A stretch of 64,000 nucleotides of DNA from positions 432,171-496,170 of the forward strand of contig NZ_PPSW01000007.1 in assembly GCF_005876835.1 (NCBI RefSeq). Reading direction: 5' to 3'. The notes beneath the pieces are model-generated. The model searched no databases. It saw only the letters and a list, made by a program, of their open reading frames with translations, and had not been told where the DNA came from. This document shows positions 33,897 through 42,180 of this stretch, piece after piece; the first letter of the stretch is position 1, and each line of letters opens with the position of its first letter. Source of the DNA: Pseudoalteromonas phenolica (GTDB lineage Bacteria > Pseudomonadota > Gammaproteobacteria > Enterobacterales > Alteromonadaceae). The position numbers and the translations under genes were made by a program.

Positions 33897-35903
33897 TTAA
33901 AACGTTTGACGGTACTGAAGTAATAACTTTCTTGATTGAGTCGGCACAATACCGTCGGTCATTCTTGGATCAAACACTTTATATTGCTTATCGAGAAGAT
34001 TTTGTGCCTTGAGAATTATCGAGCTATCACTATCAATATTCCAACTGGCAGTAAGCCCTAACAAGAAGTAATCTGATTGTTTAAAACTTGCTGAGGCTGT
34101 TTGATTTTCAGATGCAACAAATACCTCATCACGCCAAATTGTATTCACACTCAACTGTAACACGTCGAATTGGTGCGTAATGGCTGCCGCAGCAAATCGC
34201 TTAAAGCTCGGGTTAATGGGTTCATCAAACAATTGCGTAAAACCAGCTTCAAACCAAGTACTTTCTGTTAAGTTAAAATTACTATTAACTTCAACCCCTT
34301 GCATACTTGCTTCAAATACATTGTCAAAAGTAAAACGTGTTTGAGCTTGATCTGTCGCCACTAAGTTTATGAAGTCTTTCAACTCATTATTGAAAAACAC
34401 CACATCCATCTGCCAATTTTGTTGTTCAGTGTGCCAGACCAGTTCCGTCGTTTTAACATACTCTGATTTTAAATCAGGGTTACCGACAGTAACATCGTCA
34501 TTTGAATAAAGCTCATTGCTTACGGGTGTTCTAAATGATTCGCCATATTGCAGCTTTAAAGTATGTTTTTCATTTAGGTCATAAATGAGAGCAAGCCTAG
34601 GTGATAGCTTGCTATCAATACTTTTCACTTCATCAAAACGTGCGCCAACAAACATTGTTAATTGTTCTGACGCTACATACTTTGCCTGAGTATACAGAGC
34701 ATAAGAATCAAACGAGGCCAATAAATTTTTAAACGGAGGATGAGATTCAATCGTTCGCGTCTCGCCTAAATAATATTGGTTTTCGACTAAGGTATTACCC
34801 GACTGATAGTCATAATAACTACTGATCACGCCAGCTTTAAATTGCTCTTCTTCCGAATATTCAGCACCAAAGTTGACTTGCAAAGAGTCACTAAATTGAT
34901 AGCTACCATCAACTTTCACAGCAAGATCTTTGGTTGACCATGCAGGACCAACAAAAAAATCACCAACTAAGTTTGTGTTTTGTGCAGAAGCAATCAAGCC
35001 CTTACTTTCAATTTCATGACGTATGAAGTCTATTGAGGTAGATAAATGCCATAAATCATCGTCTAACCAGGTATAAGTCGCCTGTAAAGCCGTGTTTTCA
35101 CTGTGATGATGGTTGCCTTTTGACGCACCGGCAAGATTGATGAACTCATCTAGTTGTGTCGCGTTTTTCCTGACATTAAAGTCTAGATTATGCCATTGAG
35201 CACCTAGCTCAAAAAAGTAGGATTCTAAGGGGTCTTTAGTGCCAAAAGAGTAAGCCTCGCCATCGCGTTTATTAAGCGATAAATTACTGTAAATCTTTAA
35301 TCCATCGTGTAATTCTTTATTGAATGAAAAGCCAGCTTGTAGCTCACCATGCTCTCCGATTGAGGCACTGAGTTGAGTACGTTCAGAAGTGGTAACAACA
35401 TTCATAACGCCCAAGAATGCATTACTGCCGTATAGCGCAGAGCCTGGGCCTCGAATAAATTCAACCCGTTCAATCAGTTCAACAGGAATAAAAGGCATAT
35501 AAACTGATGCCTTGCCAAAAGAAGGTTCATTAAGTCTTTGACCATTAATCATGACCAGTACATTGCCACTGTCTAGATAAATTCCTCGAGTGTGCTCTTT
35601 TGGCACAGCGCCCACCCAATCACCTCGAGTAGACTGAAAACCAGGCACAAAATTCATTAAATCATAGGCATTTGAGACGCCTAACAGTGCAATATGTTGT
35701 TGATTAAATACGGTAATACTCGAAGGAACAGACGAGCGAGTTTCATCTGTTTTAGTGGCAAGAGAAATATTGACGTCTAAAAGTTGCTCAAATGATAAGT
35801 CAAATAGATCTTCATCACTTTCAATATTTGATAACGCATGACCTGAATACAAAATTGAAAGTAAAGAAATCGTAGGTATTGTTATTCTCATAGCTTGGCT
35901 CAT
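33897..35903 (-). CDS. TonB-dependent receptor (BtuB/Cir-like size) next to the imelysin cluster
   Basis: An outer-membrane receptor of about 668 residues. The start is uncertain: ATG at 35903 (MSQAMRITIPTISLLSILYS) or 35891 both give a signal peptide ending GHALS; a GTG at 35942 would add 13 residues. The early segment DLFDLSFEQLLDVNISLATK is the 'L-S-F-E-x-L-L-D-V' TonB-box region of many vitamin/metal receptors. Plug: GVSNAYDLMNFVPGFQSTRG, VLVMINGQRLNEP, ERVEFIRGPGSALYGSNAFL. It ends LLLQYRQTF with terminal Phe. It lies on the same strand upstream of the imelysin cluster, but a terminator and a repeat element separate them; a joint role in metal uptake is an inference. Confidence 0.88.
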   Translation of the reverse strand: MSQAMRITIPTISLLSILYSGHALSNIESDEDLFDLSFEQLLDVNISLATKTDETRSSVPSSITVFNQQHIALLGVSNAYDLMNFVPGFQSTRGDWVGAVPKEHTRGIYLDSGNVLVMINGQRLNEPSFGKASVYMPFIPVELIERVEFIRGPGSALYGSNAFLGVMNVVTTSERTQLSASIGEHGELQAGFSFNKELHDGLKIYSNLSLNKRDGEAYSFGTKDPLESYFFELGAQWHNLDFNVRKNATQLDEFINLAGASKGNHHHSENTALQATYTWLDDDLWHLSTSIDFIRHEIESKGLIASAQNTNLVGDFFVGPAWSTKDLAVKVDGSYQFSDSLQVNFGAEYSEEEQFKAGVISSYYDYQSGNTLVENQYYLGETRTIESHPPFKNLLASFDSYALYTQAKYVASEQLTMFVGARFDEVKSIDSKLSPRLALIYDLNEKHTLKLQYGESFRTPVSNELYSNDDVTVGNPDLKSEYVKTTELVWHTEQQNWQMDVVFFNNELKDFINLVATDQAQTRFTFDNVFEASMQGVEVNSNFNLTESTWFEAGFTQLFDEPINPSFKRFAAAAITHQFDVLQLSVNTIWRDEVFVASENQTASASFKQSDYFLLGLTASWNIDSDSSIILKAQNLLDKQYKVFDPRMTDGIVPTQSRKLLLQYRQTF

Positions 35904-36015
35904 TATTTCAGCGACAGAGCAGCTAAATGCAATTCCATGCACAGCCTATTTACATACTTTTAATAATACTAATGTTAACAGACTGTGCAAGTTTTATATT
36001 TCTATTTTGAGAACA

Positions 36016-36276
36016 TTATGCGAGTTGGGTACGTTTTCCTTTGAAATATTTGTATAAACCAATTAAAGACGCAGCTATCCAAAATAATTCAATAACAAAA
36101 CTAGCAAGGTTAAAGTTGTAGCAAAGACTGATTAGCAAGAGTATTGCGCCACTTAAGTTCATTAAGTTATAAACAATACCGGTAGGTTCAGCTTTGCCTA
36201 GTTGAAGCATAAAGAAAGCACCAACCACAAGCGCAGTTCCTGTCATACCAATGACATCAAAAAGAATATCGATCAC
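36016..36276 (-). CDS. CBU_0592-type small membrane protein
   Basis: An 86-residue inner-membrane protein with three hydrophobic segments (GMTGTALVVGAFFMLQLG, NLSGAILLLISLC, FVIELFWIAASLIGLYKYF) and a basic tail. The pattern G-x-x-x-x-x-x-A-F-x-x-x-Q-L-G-K ... Y-x-x-x-N-L-x-G-A-x-L-L ... E-x-x-W matches the small CBU_0592 family of unknown function. It lies upstream of the TonB receptor on the same strand, 113 bp from the chosen receptor start. Confidence 0.72.
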   Translation of the reverse strand: MIDILFDVIGMTGTALVVGAFFMLQLGKAEPTGIVYNLMNLSGAILLLISLCYNFNLASFVIELFWIAASLIGLYKYFKGKRTQLA

Positions 36277-36493
36277 GTTTTGTATCCACTATCAATTGCT
36301 ATCTGCCCGCTTTAGCAGAGTTTGAAGCAATATAAGATTAGTTAACCCGGAAATACTGGCCCATTCCATGGGAAGGGTTACTTTCACTCATTGAAACAGC
36401 AAAACGTATTTAAGTTATATGAGAGAGCAAAACGAAAACAGGGCAAATGTCCGCCTCGATGATAAGTATTACAACAATTCAAAGTTGGTATTA

Positions 36494-36898
36494 CTAGCCT
36501 GTGACACTCAATATCACTGCCATAAGTATAAACTGGAAGGTATGGTACCCCCCATTAACTAAAAACAAACTAAGGGGTCTTTGTTCAAAAATATAAGAAA
36601 TCCCCAATGAACTTGACGCTAGACCAATACCTACTGCCGCGCCAATGATAATTGATTGGGTGATATTAGGATCAGGTCCTAATATAAATGCCAAAACAAA
36701 CGCAGCCAACAATGACAATATAAATGCTAAACCATAAATCAATTTCGGATCGCTGTTTTGTAAGTCAAGTTCAGTTAAGCCACAACCCTCTAACCAAGTT
36801 TTACCAAATAACATCGGGGAGTACCATAAACCACCAAGCATAAAAGAAGATAACGCGGCAAGTAAAATTGCCCAATAATTAAGTTCTGCCAACTGCAT
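36494..36898 (-). CDS. DUF1761 membrane protein
   Basis: A 134-residue protein with four hydrophobic segments. The N-terminal YWAILLAALSSFMLGGLWYS followed by PMLFGKTWLEGCG is the DUF1761 signature (G-x-x-W-Y-S-P-x-x-F-x-x-x-W), and the C-terminal VNGGYHTFQFILMAVILS is the matching conserved end. Function is unknown. A 217-bp region with no recognisable signal separates it from the CBU_0592-like gene; 68 bp separate it from regA upstream. Confidence 0.82.
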   Translation of the reverse strand: MQLAELNYWAILLAALSSFMLGGLWYSPMLFGKTWLEGCGLTELDLQNSDPKLIYGLAFILSLLAAFVLAFILGPDPNITQSIIIGAAVGIGLASSSLGISYIFEQRPLSLFLVNGGYHTFQFILMAVILSVTG

Positions 36899-36966
36899 AA
36901 TAATGAAGCATCAAACCATTCGTAAATTCAAATCTAGTTAATAAACTTCAAACTCGCAATTATTGA

Positions 36967-37494
36967 CTATTTTTGTACAGGTTTTTTCTGTAGTTTACGT
37001 TGCAGTGTTCTTCGATGCATGTTTAGCTGTCTTGCAGTTTCAGACACATTACCGTTGTTCGCTTTTAGCACTTGCTGAATATGTTCCCATTCTAATCGTT
37101 CTGCTGACATTCTCGTTTCTGGTTGCAACTCTGCTTTTTGGGACCCTTCTGTCCCTAGTAACGTTTGAGCTATCAATAAAGTATCTGCTGGCTTAGTTAA
37201 ATAATCGTCAGCGCCCAATTTAACTGCTTCAACTGCCGTTGCGATACTTGCAAACCCAGTTAACAACACAAGTTTAATACTTGGTTTGTATGCCTTAATC
37301 GGCTCAATAAAATGTAATCCAGATTTAGTCTGCAGTTTCATATCTAGTAGTACAAAATCAGGAGCAATTTTCTCAAGCGCAGGCATGACATTCGATTCGT
37401 TGTTTTCAACATGACAATCAAATCCATGCTTTTGCAGCCGTCTTGCAAGCGTTCTTGCAAATGCTTCATCGTCTTCAATGATAAGTAACTTCAT
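36967..37494 (-). CDS. regA: RegA/PrrA/ActR-type response regulator
   Basis: A 175-residue regulator: receiver domain about 1-115 (FVLLDMKLQTKSGLHFI, Asp about 51; LVLLTGFASIATAVEAVKLG with the signalling Thr; conserved Lys in DDYLTKPAD), a short linker, and a Fis-type HTH (ERLEWEHIQQVLKANNGNVS, ETARQLNMHRRTLQRKLQKK). The size and the NMHRRTLQRKLxKxP recognition helix are diagnostic of RegA/PrrA, global regulators of redox-dependent energy metabolism. It overlaps the regB-like gene by 4 bp. The symbol is by family analogy. Confidence 0.87.
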   Translation of the reverse strand: MKLLIIEDDEAFARTLARRLQKHGFDCHVENNESNVMPALEKIAPDFVLLDMKLQTKSGLHFIEPIKAYKPSIKLVLLTGFASIATAVEAVKLGADDYLTKPADTLLIAQTLLGTEGSQKAELQPETRMSAERLEWEHIQQVLKANNGNVSETARQLNMHRRTLQRKLQKKPVQK

Positions 37495-38720
37495 AACTCA
37501 TTTTCTTTAATCGGCAAAGTGATTGTTGTTTTAGCACCATATTTACACTGGTTTTCTAATCGAATAGTCCCTTTTAATCGCTCTATTGATGCATGCGATA
37601 AAACCAACGCCATGCCAAGACCTGATTCACTTTTTACTAAAGTATGACCCAAACGTTCCATCTTTTTAGGATCGATCCCCGGGCCATGATCCGTTATCGA
37701 TAGCACCCAAGCACCTCTTTCAATTGAACTTTTTATAATGATTTCTTTTGCATTGGTTTTAGTATTGGCTTGCGCGCCATTTGCAATTACATTCAATAAC
37801 GCAGGGATCAGCATGGGGTCATCACTGACGAAAGTATCAACTACTTCGTCCATAACTAAGCTCTGCTCTGGGAATTGTAAAGCCATCAAGGTTTCAAGTT
37901 CTTCTAAAATCGCCAGTGTGCTTTGTACACCAAAACTATCTGAAGATTTGAATTTTTCTGTTTGTGCTCTAAATAAATCAAGTTGCTCTTTACAAGTATT
38001 AATCGCTTTACCCATATCTACTAATGCGGGGTGTTCTGGATAGTCTTCTTTCAACTCTTCAAACAATAAATTGATGTTACCAAGTGGCGTTGCGAGTTGA
38101 TGCGTTGCCTGAGCAGCGGCACTCCCCAACGCAATAAGCTGCTCATTTTTAAGTTGTTTCTCTCTTACCTTAGCTAAAGACTGTTCTTTAACCCTTAATT
38201 GCTTAGCCATTGCCATGACAACCATGACAACAATAAATACGCTTAGTACAAAATTTGCCCACATGCCTTTAAAATGTAATTCCATGTCCATATGATGCAT
38301 GTGATGGCCTCCCATAGTCACAAATAAATAACCATATGCGACTAATGAACAGAACGAGATAATTATCACAAACTGGCTAGGCAAGGTCACAGCAGCAATG
38401 ACGATTGGAATAATCAGCATTGACACAAACGCATTACTCGCACCACCTGACAAGCTCAGTAGAACCGTCATAAACATGATATCGGCTAGCAACTGCAGCA
38501 TCATACCCGAAGGTGCTGCTTCACTGGTTTTTCTATAAGCGAACACACTGACCAATTGGAAGCAAGATTCAATAGCAATAACAGTCAATACTGGTAATAG
38601 TTCAATAGACTTATCAAACCAAAATGCCGAAGCTAGTACCAAAAGCAATTGCATCAAAATGGCGATAGTTCTAAGTAATAATAAGCGACCAATGGCTGAT
38701 TGCGGCGAAAAGCTGATCAT
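37491..38720 (-). CDS. regB: RegB/PrrB-type redox sensor histidine kinase
   Basis: A 409-residue kinase with six hydrophobic N-terminal segments (to about 170), then HisKA with QATHQLATPLGNINLLFEEL (His about 207; the HQLATPL box is RegB-specific), and HATPase_c with ITDHGPGIDPKKM and SESGLGMALVLSH. RegB proteins sense respiratory redox state; their quinone-responsive loop has GGxxNPF. Here the equivalent reads SGGASNAF (about 88-95), with Ala for Pro. The redox Cys of the RegB H-box region is not seen. It precedes regA and overlaps it by 4 bp, the standard arrangement. Confidence 0.86.
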   Translation of the reverse strand: MISFSPQSAIGRLLLLRTIAILMQLLLVLASAFWFDKSIELLPVLTVIAIESCFQLVSVFAYRKTSEAAPSGMMLQLLADIMFMTVLLSLSGGASNAFVSMLIIPIVIAAVTLPSQFVIIISFCSLVAYGYLFVTMGGHHMHHMDMELHFKGMWANFVLSVFIVVMVVMAMAKQLRVKEQSLAKVREKQLKNEQLIALGSAAAQATHQLATPLGNINLLFEELKEDYPEHPALVDMGKAINTCKEQLDLFRAQTEKFKSSDSFGVQSTLAILEELETLMALQFPEQSLVMDEVVDTFVSDDPMLIPALLNVIANGAQANTKTNAKEIIIKSSIERGAWVLSITDHGPGIDPKKMERLGHTLVKSESGLGMALVLSHASIERLKGTIRLENQCKYGAKTTITLPIKENEL

Positions 38721-38818
38721 TTAACATGCTCATAAAAAATTTGAGCGATACTTTAACGAACTATGCTTAATGGGTAAAACTAAACCTCAGTTTCGTTGAT
38801 ATAAAACAAAAAATGCAG

Positions 38819-39226
38819 CTACTCTTCATAGCTCAAGGTGAACTCAGGGCAAGGTGTGCCCTGATGGAAGAATAACTGCCACCCTTTTTCTGTTTTAGCC
38901 CAAATTGACATTCGAATTGAAAAGTTCAAGGCATTATGCACATTCATTCTATAGGCTGCATGATAGGTCAGTTGAGCAAGCGTGTCGGACAATACTTGCC
39001 CCTTAAAGTCTTGGTTATAGATCTGTGGAATTTTCTCGAGCGGTAACCGACCAATCACATGTTGCTTATTAAACATTAAACCATTTGCTGAAATCTCATA
39101 AAAGTCGTCATGAAGTAAATGGCTTAATTGGTTTTTCGATGCTCTAACAACTGGATCCAGTAACCGCCTCTCTAATTCAATAAGGTGGCTTAATAGCGAA
39201 GTCGTCATTTTATTTGCCATAATCAC
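38819..39226 (-). CDS. DUF4440 / NTF2-like protein
   Basis: A protein of about 135 residues (start at M1 or at M3, MANKMTTSLL) with an N-terminal helix (LSHLIELERRLLDPVVRASK) and the cone-shaped NTF2-like layout: LLHDDFYEISANGLMFNKQH, DTLAQLTYHAAYRMN, then SIWAKTEKGWQLFFHQGTPC. The 'L-x-x-x-F-x-E-x-x-x-x-G' and 'W-x-x-x-x-x-G-W-x-x-x-F-H-Q-G-T-P' patterns match DUF4440. No enzymatic residues can be assigned. It is divergent from the fabH-like gene. Confidence 0.8.
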   Translation of the reverse strand: MIMANKMTTSLLSHLIELERRLLDPVVRASKNQLSHLLHDDFYEISANGLMFNKQHVIGRLPLEKIPQIYNQDFKGQVLSDTLAQLTYHAAYRMNVHNALNFSIRMSIWAKTEKGWQLFFHQGTPCPEFTLSYEE

Positions 39227-39350
39227 CTCAAATTCAAAGACTTTAATCTAAGCTTAGACTACTTCTTCACGCTACATAAAGTATCCTTGACTAGAATTAC
39301 AAAAAGAAGTTTGTTATAAACTCCCGTCTGGTCAGATGAGATAAGAAACT

Positions 39351-40415
39351 ATGCAATACGCCAAAATTATTGGCTGGGGTAAATGTACACCACCAGCAAC
39401 ACTTTCAAACGAAGATATAAGCTCGGTAGTCGACACCACCGATGAGTGGATTTCAACTCGCACAGGCATAAAATCGAGAAGAGTCAGTCATGTTGGTACT
39501 GGAGAATTGGCGACTATTGCAGCTAAACGTGCATTGGATTGTGCAGGTATTGCAGGAGAGGACATTGACCTTGTTTTACTTGCTACTTGCACCCCTTCTA
39601 CACTTGTTGCAAATACAGCCTCGTATGTTCAGCAACAAATTGGGGCAACAGGTGCAGCTGCATGTGATGTGAATGCAGCGTGTTCTGGTTTCTTATATGC
39701 ATTACAAAATGCAACCGCACAAATTCGTGCCGGTATGGTAAAGCGTGCAGTAGTTATTGCTGCTGAACGAATGCTTTGGCATGTAAACTGGGCAAAGCGT
39801 GACAGTGCGGTTTTATTCGGTGATGGTGCAGGTGCTGTTGTGCTTGAAGCATCAAGTGAAGAATTTGGCCTGTTAGCAACAAAAACTGGTTGTGATTCAG
39901 AAGACAGAGAAATTCTTCATATCCGAAACTTCGGCACTGACATAGATAAACACGATTCAGCACAGCCTTCTGATATTCTGTTTCAAGGTAAAGATATCTT
40001 TAAGCGCGCAGTAAAAGGTATGAGCGAAGCATGTGATGATGTGCTGTCACAAGCTAATTTGGCACTCGAAGACATCGATATGCTTATCCCTCACCAAGCA
40101 AATCTAAGAATTATTCAAGCCATTGCCAAACAATTACAACTTAATGATGACAAAGTTATGGTCAATATCCAGCATTATGGCAACACCTCTGCTGCAACGA
40201 TCCCAATTGCACTGTGTGAAGCATTAGAGCAAGGCAAAATCAAACCACATAGTCATATAATGAGTGCAGCATTTGGTGCAGGATTAACTTGGGCAGCAAG
40301 TTACATCAAATGGGGCGAACGTGTTACACCAATCATTGAAAGTAAAGCTGAGCTGCCAGAGTGTAAACAAACTGGGTTAGAGATAATGGCTGACGCCATT
40401 AACTACTGTCAGTAA
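39351..40415 (+). CDS. Beta-ketoacyl-ACP synthase III (FabH-like)
   Basis: A 354-residue thiolase-fold condensing enzyme that would join an acyl-CoA to malonyl-ACP. The triad is complete: Cys in [13 protein letters not shown] (about 111), His in [12 protein letters not shown] (about 247), Asn in [13 protein letters not shown] (about 277). The N-terminal [15 protein letters not shown] is the family signature. It is some 30 residues longer than FabH (about 320), with a C-terminal tail after the usual end WGAxYIKWG. It is not in a plsX-fabD-fabG-acpP cluster, so it is probably a paralogue with a specialised primer rather than the housekeeping fabH. A FadR-like half-site lies just upstream (39328-39340). 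Confidence 0.87.
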   Translation: MQYAKIIGWGKCTPPATLSNEDISSVVDTTDEWISTRTGIKSRRVSHVGTGELATIAAKRALDCAGIAGEDIDLVLLATCTPSTLVANTASYVQQQIGATGAAACDVNAACSGFLYALQNATAQIRAGMVKRAVVIAAERMLWHVNWAKRDSAVLFGDGAGAVVLEASSEEFGLLATKTGCDSEDREILHIRNFGTDIDKHDSAQPSDILFQGKDIFKRAVKGMSEACDDVLSQANLALEDIDMLIPHQANLRIIQAIAKQLQLNDDKVMVNIQHYGNTSAATIPIALCEALEQGKIKPHSHIMSAAFGAGLTWAASYIKWGERVTPIIESKAELPECKQTGLEIMADAINYCQ

Positions 40416-40478
40416 GCTATCCACTGCCCTTAATTGAATGATAATATTAAACGGTTACATTCAAATAAGGGCAACACA

Positions 40479-41957
40479 TTGAAAACATTGTTCACTCCAC
40501 ATTCTGAAATTAGCCAATTAGAACCCCAAGCAATTTGGCAATTCTTTGATCAAATTTGTTCTTTTCCTCATCCATCTAAGCATGAAGAAGCACTTGCACA
40601 ATTCATTATTGACTGGGCAAAGAGTCAATCTCTTGAAGTTAAAAGAGACGAGACTGGCAACGTTTTCATTAAAAAACCAGCCTTCCCAGGTATGGAACAT
40701 AAAAAGCCAGTAGTTCTTCAAGCACATATTGATATGGTGCCACAAAAGAATGACGGCACAGATCACGACTTTGTGACAGACTCGATTAAGCCTTACATCG
40801 ACGGTGAATGGGTTACTGCAACAGACACTACCTTAGGTGCTGACAACGGCATAGGTATGGCGTCATGTCTCGCTGTATTGGCTGCTGATGACATTAAACA
40901 TGGTCCGTTAGAAGTACTTCTAACCATTGATGAAGAAGCGGGTATGACTGGCGCATTCGGTTTAGAAGCCGGCTGGTTGGAAGGTGACATTCTTCTAAAT
41001 ACAGATTCTGAGCAAGAAGGTGAGATTTACATGGGCTGTGCCGGTGGCGTCGATGCAAGCCTTACTTTGCAATTAGAGCGTCAAGCTATCAGTCAAGATT
41101 CAACACGCTTAAAACTTGTGCTAAATGGCTTAAGAGGTGGTCACTCTGGCGTAGATATTCATACTGGCCGCGCTAATGCAAATAAACTCCTTGCACGTTT
41201 TTTAAAAAATCACACAGCCAACTCAAACGTTCAGTTAGTTAGCTTTAATGGTGGCTCACTGAGAAATGCTATTCCTCGTGAAGCGTATGCTGAAGTGTTA
41301 GTTGAAGATGCACAATTAGACGCATTTCGTAACTTAATCTCTGAGTATGAAACACTAACAAAAACCGAATTAAGCGCCATTGAAGCAAACTTATCTTTTA
41401 AAGCGCAAAAAATGGAAAGTGATACCATGCCATTAAGCGCAAGCAGTCAAAATACCGTTTTGTCACTGTTCAATGCCTGTCCAAATGGTGTAGTACGCAT
41501 GAGTGATGACATTCAAGGTGTAGTTGAAACATCACTAAATATGGGTGTCATTGAAACAAATGAAGACAGCATCGAAGTGCTTTGTTTGATCCGCTCTTTA
41601 ATTGATTCTGGTCGTACTGACGTAGAAGGTACACTTGCTTCTCTAGCAAGCCTCGCTGGCGCAACGATTGAATTCAGTGGTGCATACCCGGGATGGAAAC
41701 CTGATCCTGAGTCACAAATACTACATACTTTCCGTGACGTGTATGAAGATATTTATGGCCATAAACCACATATCATGGTTATTCATGCTGGCCTAGAGTG
41801 TGGCCTATTCAAAGAACCATACCCTGAAATGGACATGATTTCATTTGGCCCAACTATCAAGTTCCCTCACTCACCAGATGAAAAGGTAAACATTGAATCT
41901 GTAGGTTTATATTGGCAACAAATGAAAGCAATCTTAGAAAACATTCCAGCTAAGTAA
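40479..41957 (+). CDS. pepD: Aminoacyl-histidine dipeptidase (PepD, carnosinase-like), TTG start
   Basis: Cytosolic M20-family Zn dipeptidase that hydrolyses Xaa-His and other dipeptides. The likely start is TTG at 40479, giving 492 residues (E. coli 485): it follows AAGGGC by about 7 bp and yields (M)KTLFTPHSEISQLEPQAIW, aligned with the E. coli N-terminus. A TTG at 40434 in frame is less supported; there is no suitable ATG. Metal and catalytic motifs: VLQAHIDMVPQK (His, Asp), LGADNGIGMA (bridging Asp), TIDEEAGMTGAFGL (Glu pair), LLNTDSEQEGEIYMG (Asp), HAGLECGLF (C-terminal His). A mobile-type repeat begins at the last base of the stop codon. Confidence 0.93.
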   Translation: MKTLFTPHSEISQLEPQAIWQFFDQICSFPHPSKHEEALAQFIIDWAKSQSLEVKRDETGNVFIKKPAFPGMEHKKPVVLQAHIDMVPQKNDGTDHDFVTDSIKPYIDGEWVTATDTTLGADNGIGMASCLAVLAADDIKHGPLEVLLTIDEEAGMTGAFGLEAGWLEGDILLNTDSEQEGEIYMGCAGGVDASLTLQLERQAISQDSTRLKLVLNGLRGGHSGVDIHTGRANANKLLARFLKNHTANSNVQLVSFNGGSLRNAIPREAYAEVLVEDAQLDAFRNLISEYETLTKTELSAIEANLSFKAQKMESDTMPLSASSQNTVLSLFNACPNGVVRMSDDIQGVVETSLNMGVIETNEDSIEVLCLIRSLIDSGRTDVEGTLASLASLAGATIEFSGAYPGWKPDPESQILHTFRDVYEDIYGHKPHIMVIHAGLECGLFKEPYPEMDMISFGPTIKFPHSPDEKVNIESVGLYWQQMKAILENIPAK

Positions 41958-42117
41958 TACCAATCCGCTTAACTAAGTGGTCTATTTTGAGGCAAGAAAA
42001 CCTTGTTGGTAGCAAGGCAAAGAGTTCGTTATTTAGTTGTTCTAAATCAGAAACCTTTAACGCAGCTATCATCAGGCTTAATCCCTCAAAATGATTAAGT
42101 GTTATTGCTGATTGGTA
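41958..42117. repeat. Inverted-repeat-bounded element, short copy (MITE-like)
   Basis: 160 bp, TACCAATCCGC to GCTGATTGGTA. It is the same element as 33631-33838 with the 48-bp internal segment absent. The flanking A and T (ATACCAATC...GATTGGTAT) extend the repeat by one base, so the last A of the pepD stop codon (41957) is shared with the element. Confidence 0.75.
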
Positions 42118-42132
42118 TAATACTTCCTAATA

Positions 42133-42164
42133 AAAAAATGCGAACCCATCGGTTCGCATTTTTT
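42133..42164. terminator. Bidirectional terminator between pepD and the M17 aminopeptidase gene
   Basis: A 14-bp perfect stem (AAAAAATGCGAACC / GGTTCGCATTTTTT) with loop CATC, A/T runs on both sides, between convergent genes and just past the repeat element. Confidence 0.9.
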
Positions 42165-42180
42165 ATTAATTTATCGAGGG

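Noticed and set aside
39287..39320. Sigma-70 promoter TTGACT...TATAAA before the fabH-like gene
   Set aside because: Spacer is 22 bases, too long for a standard promoter.
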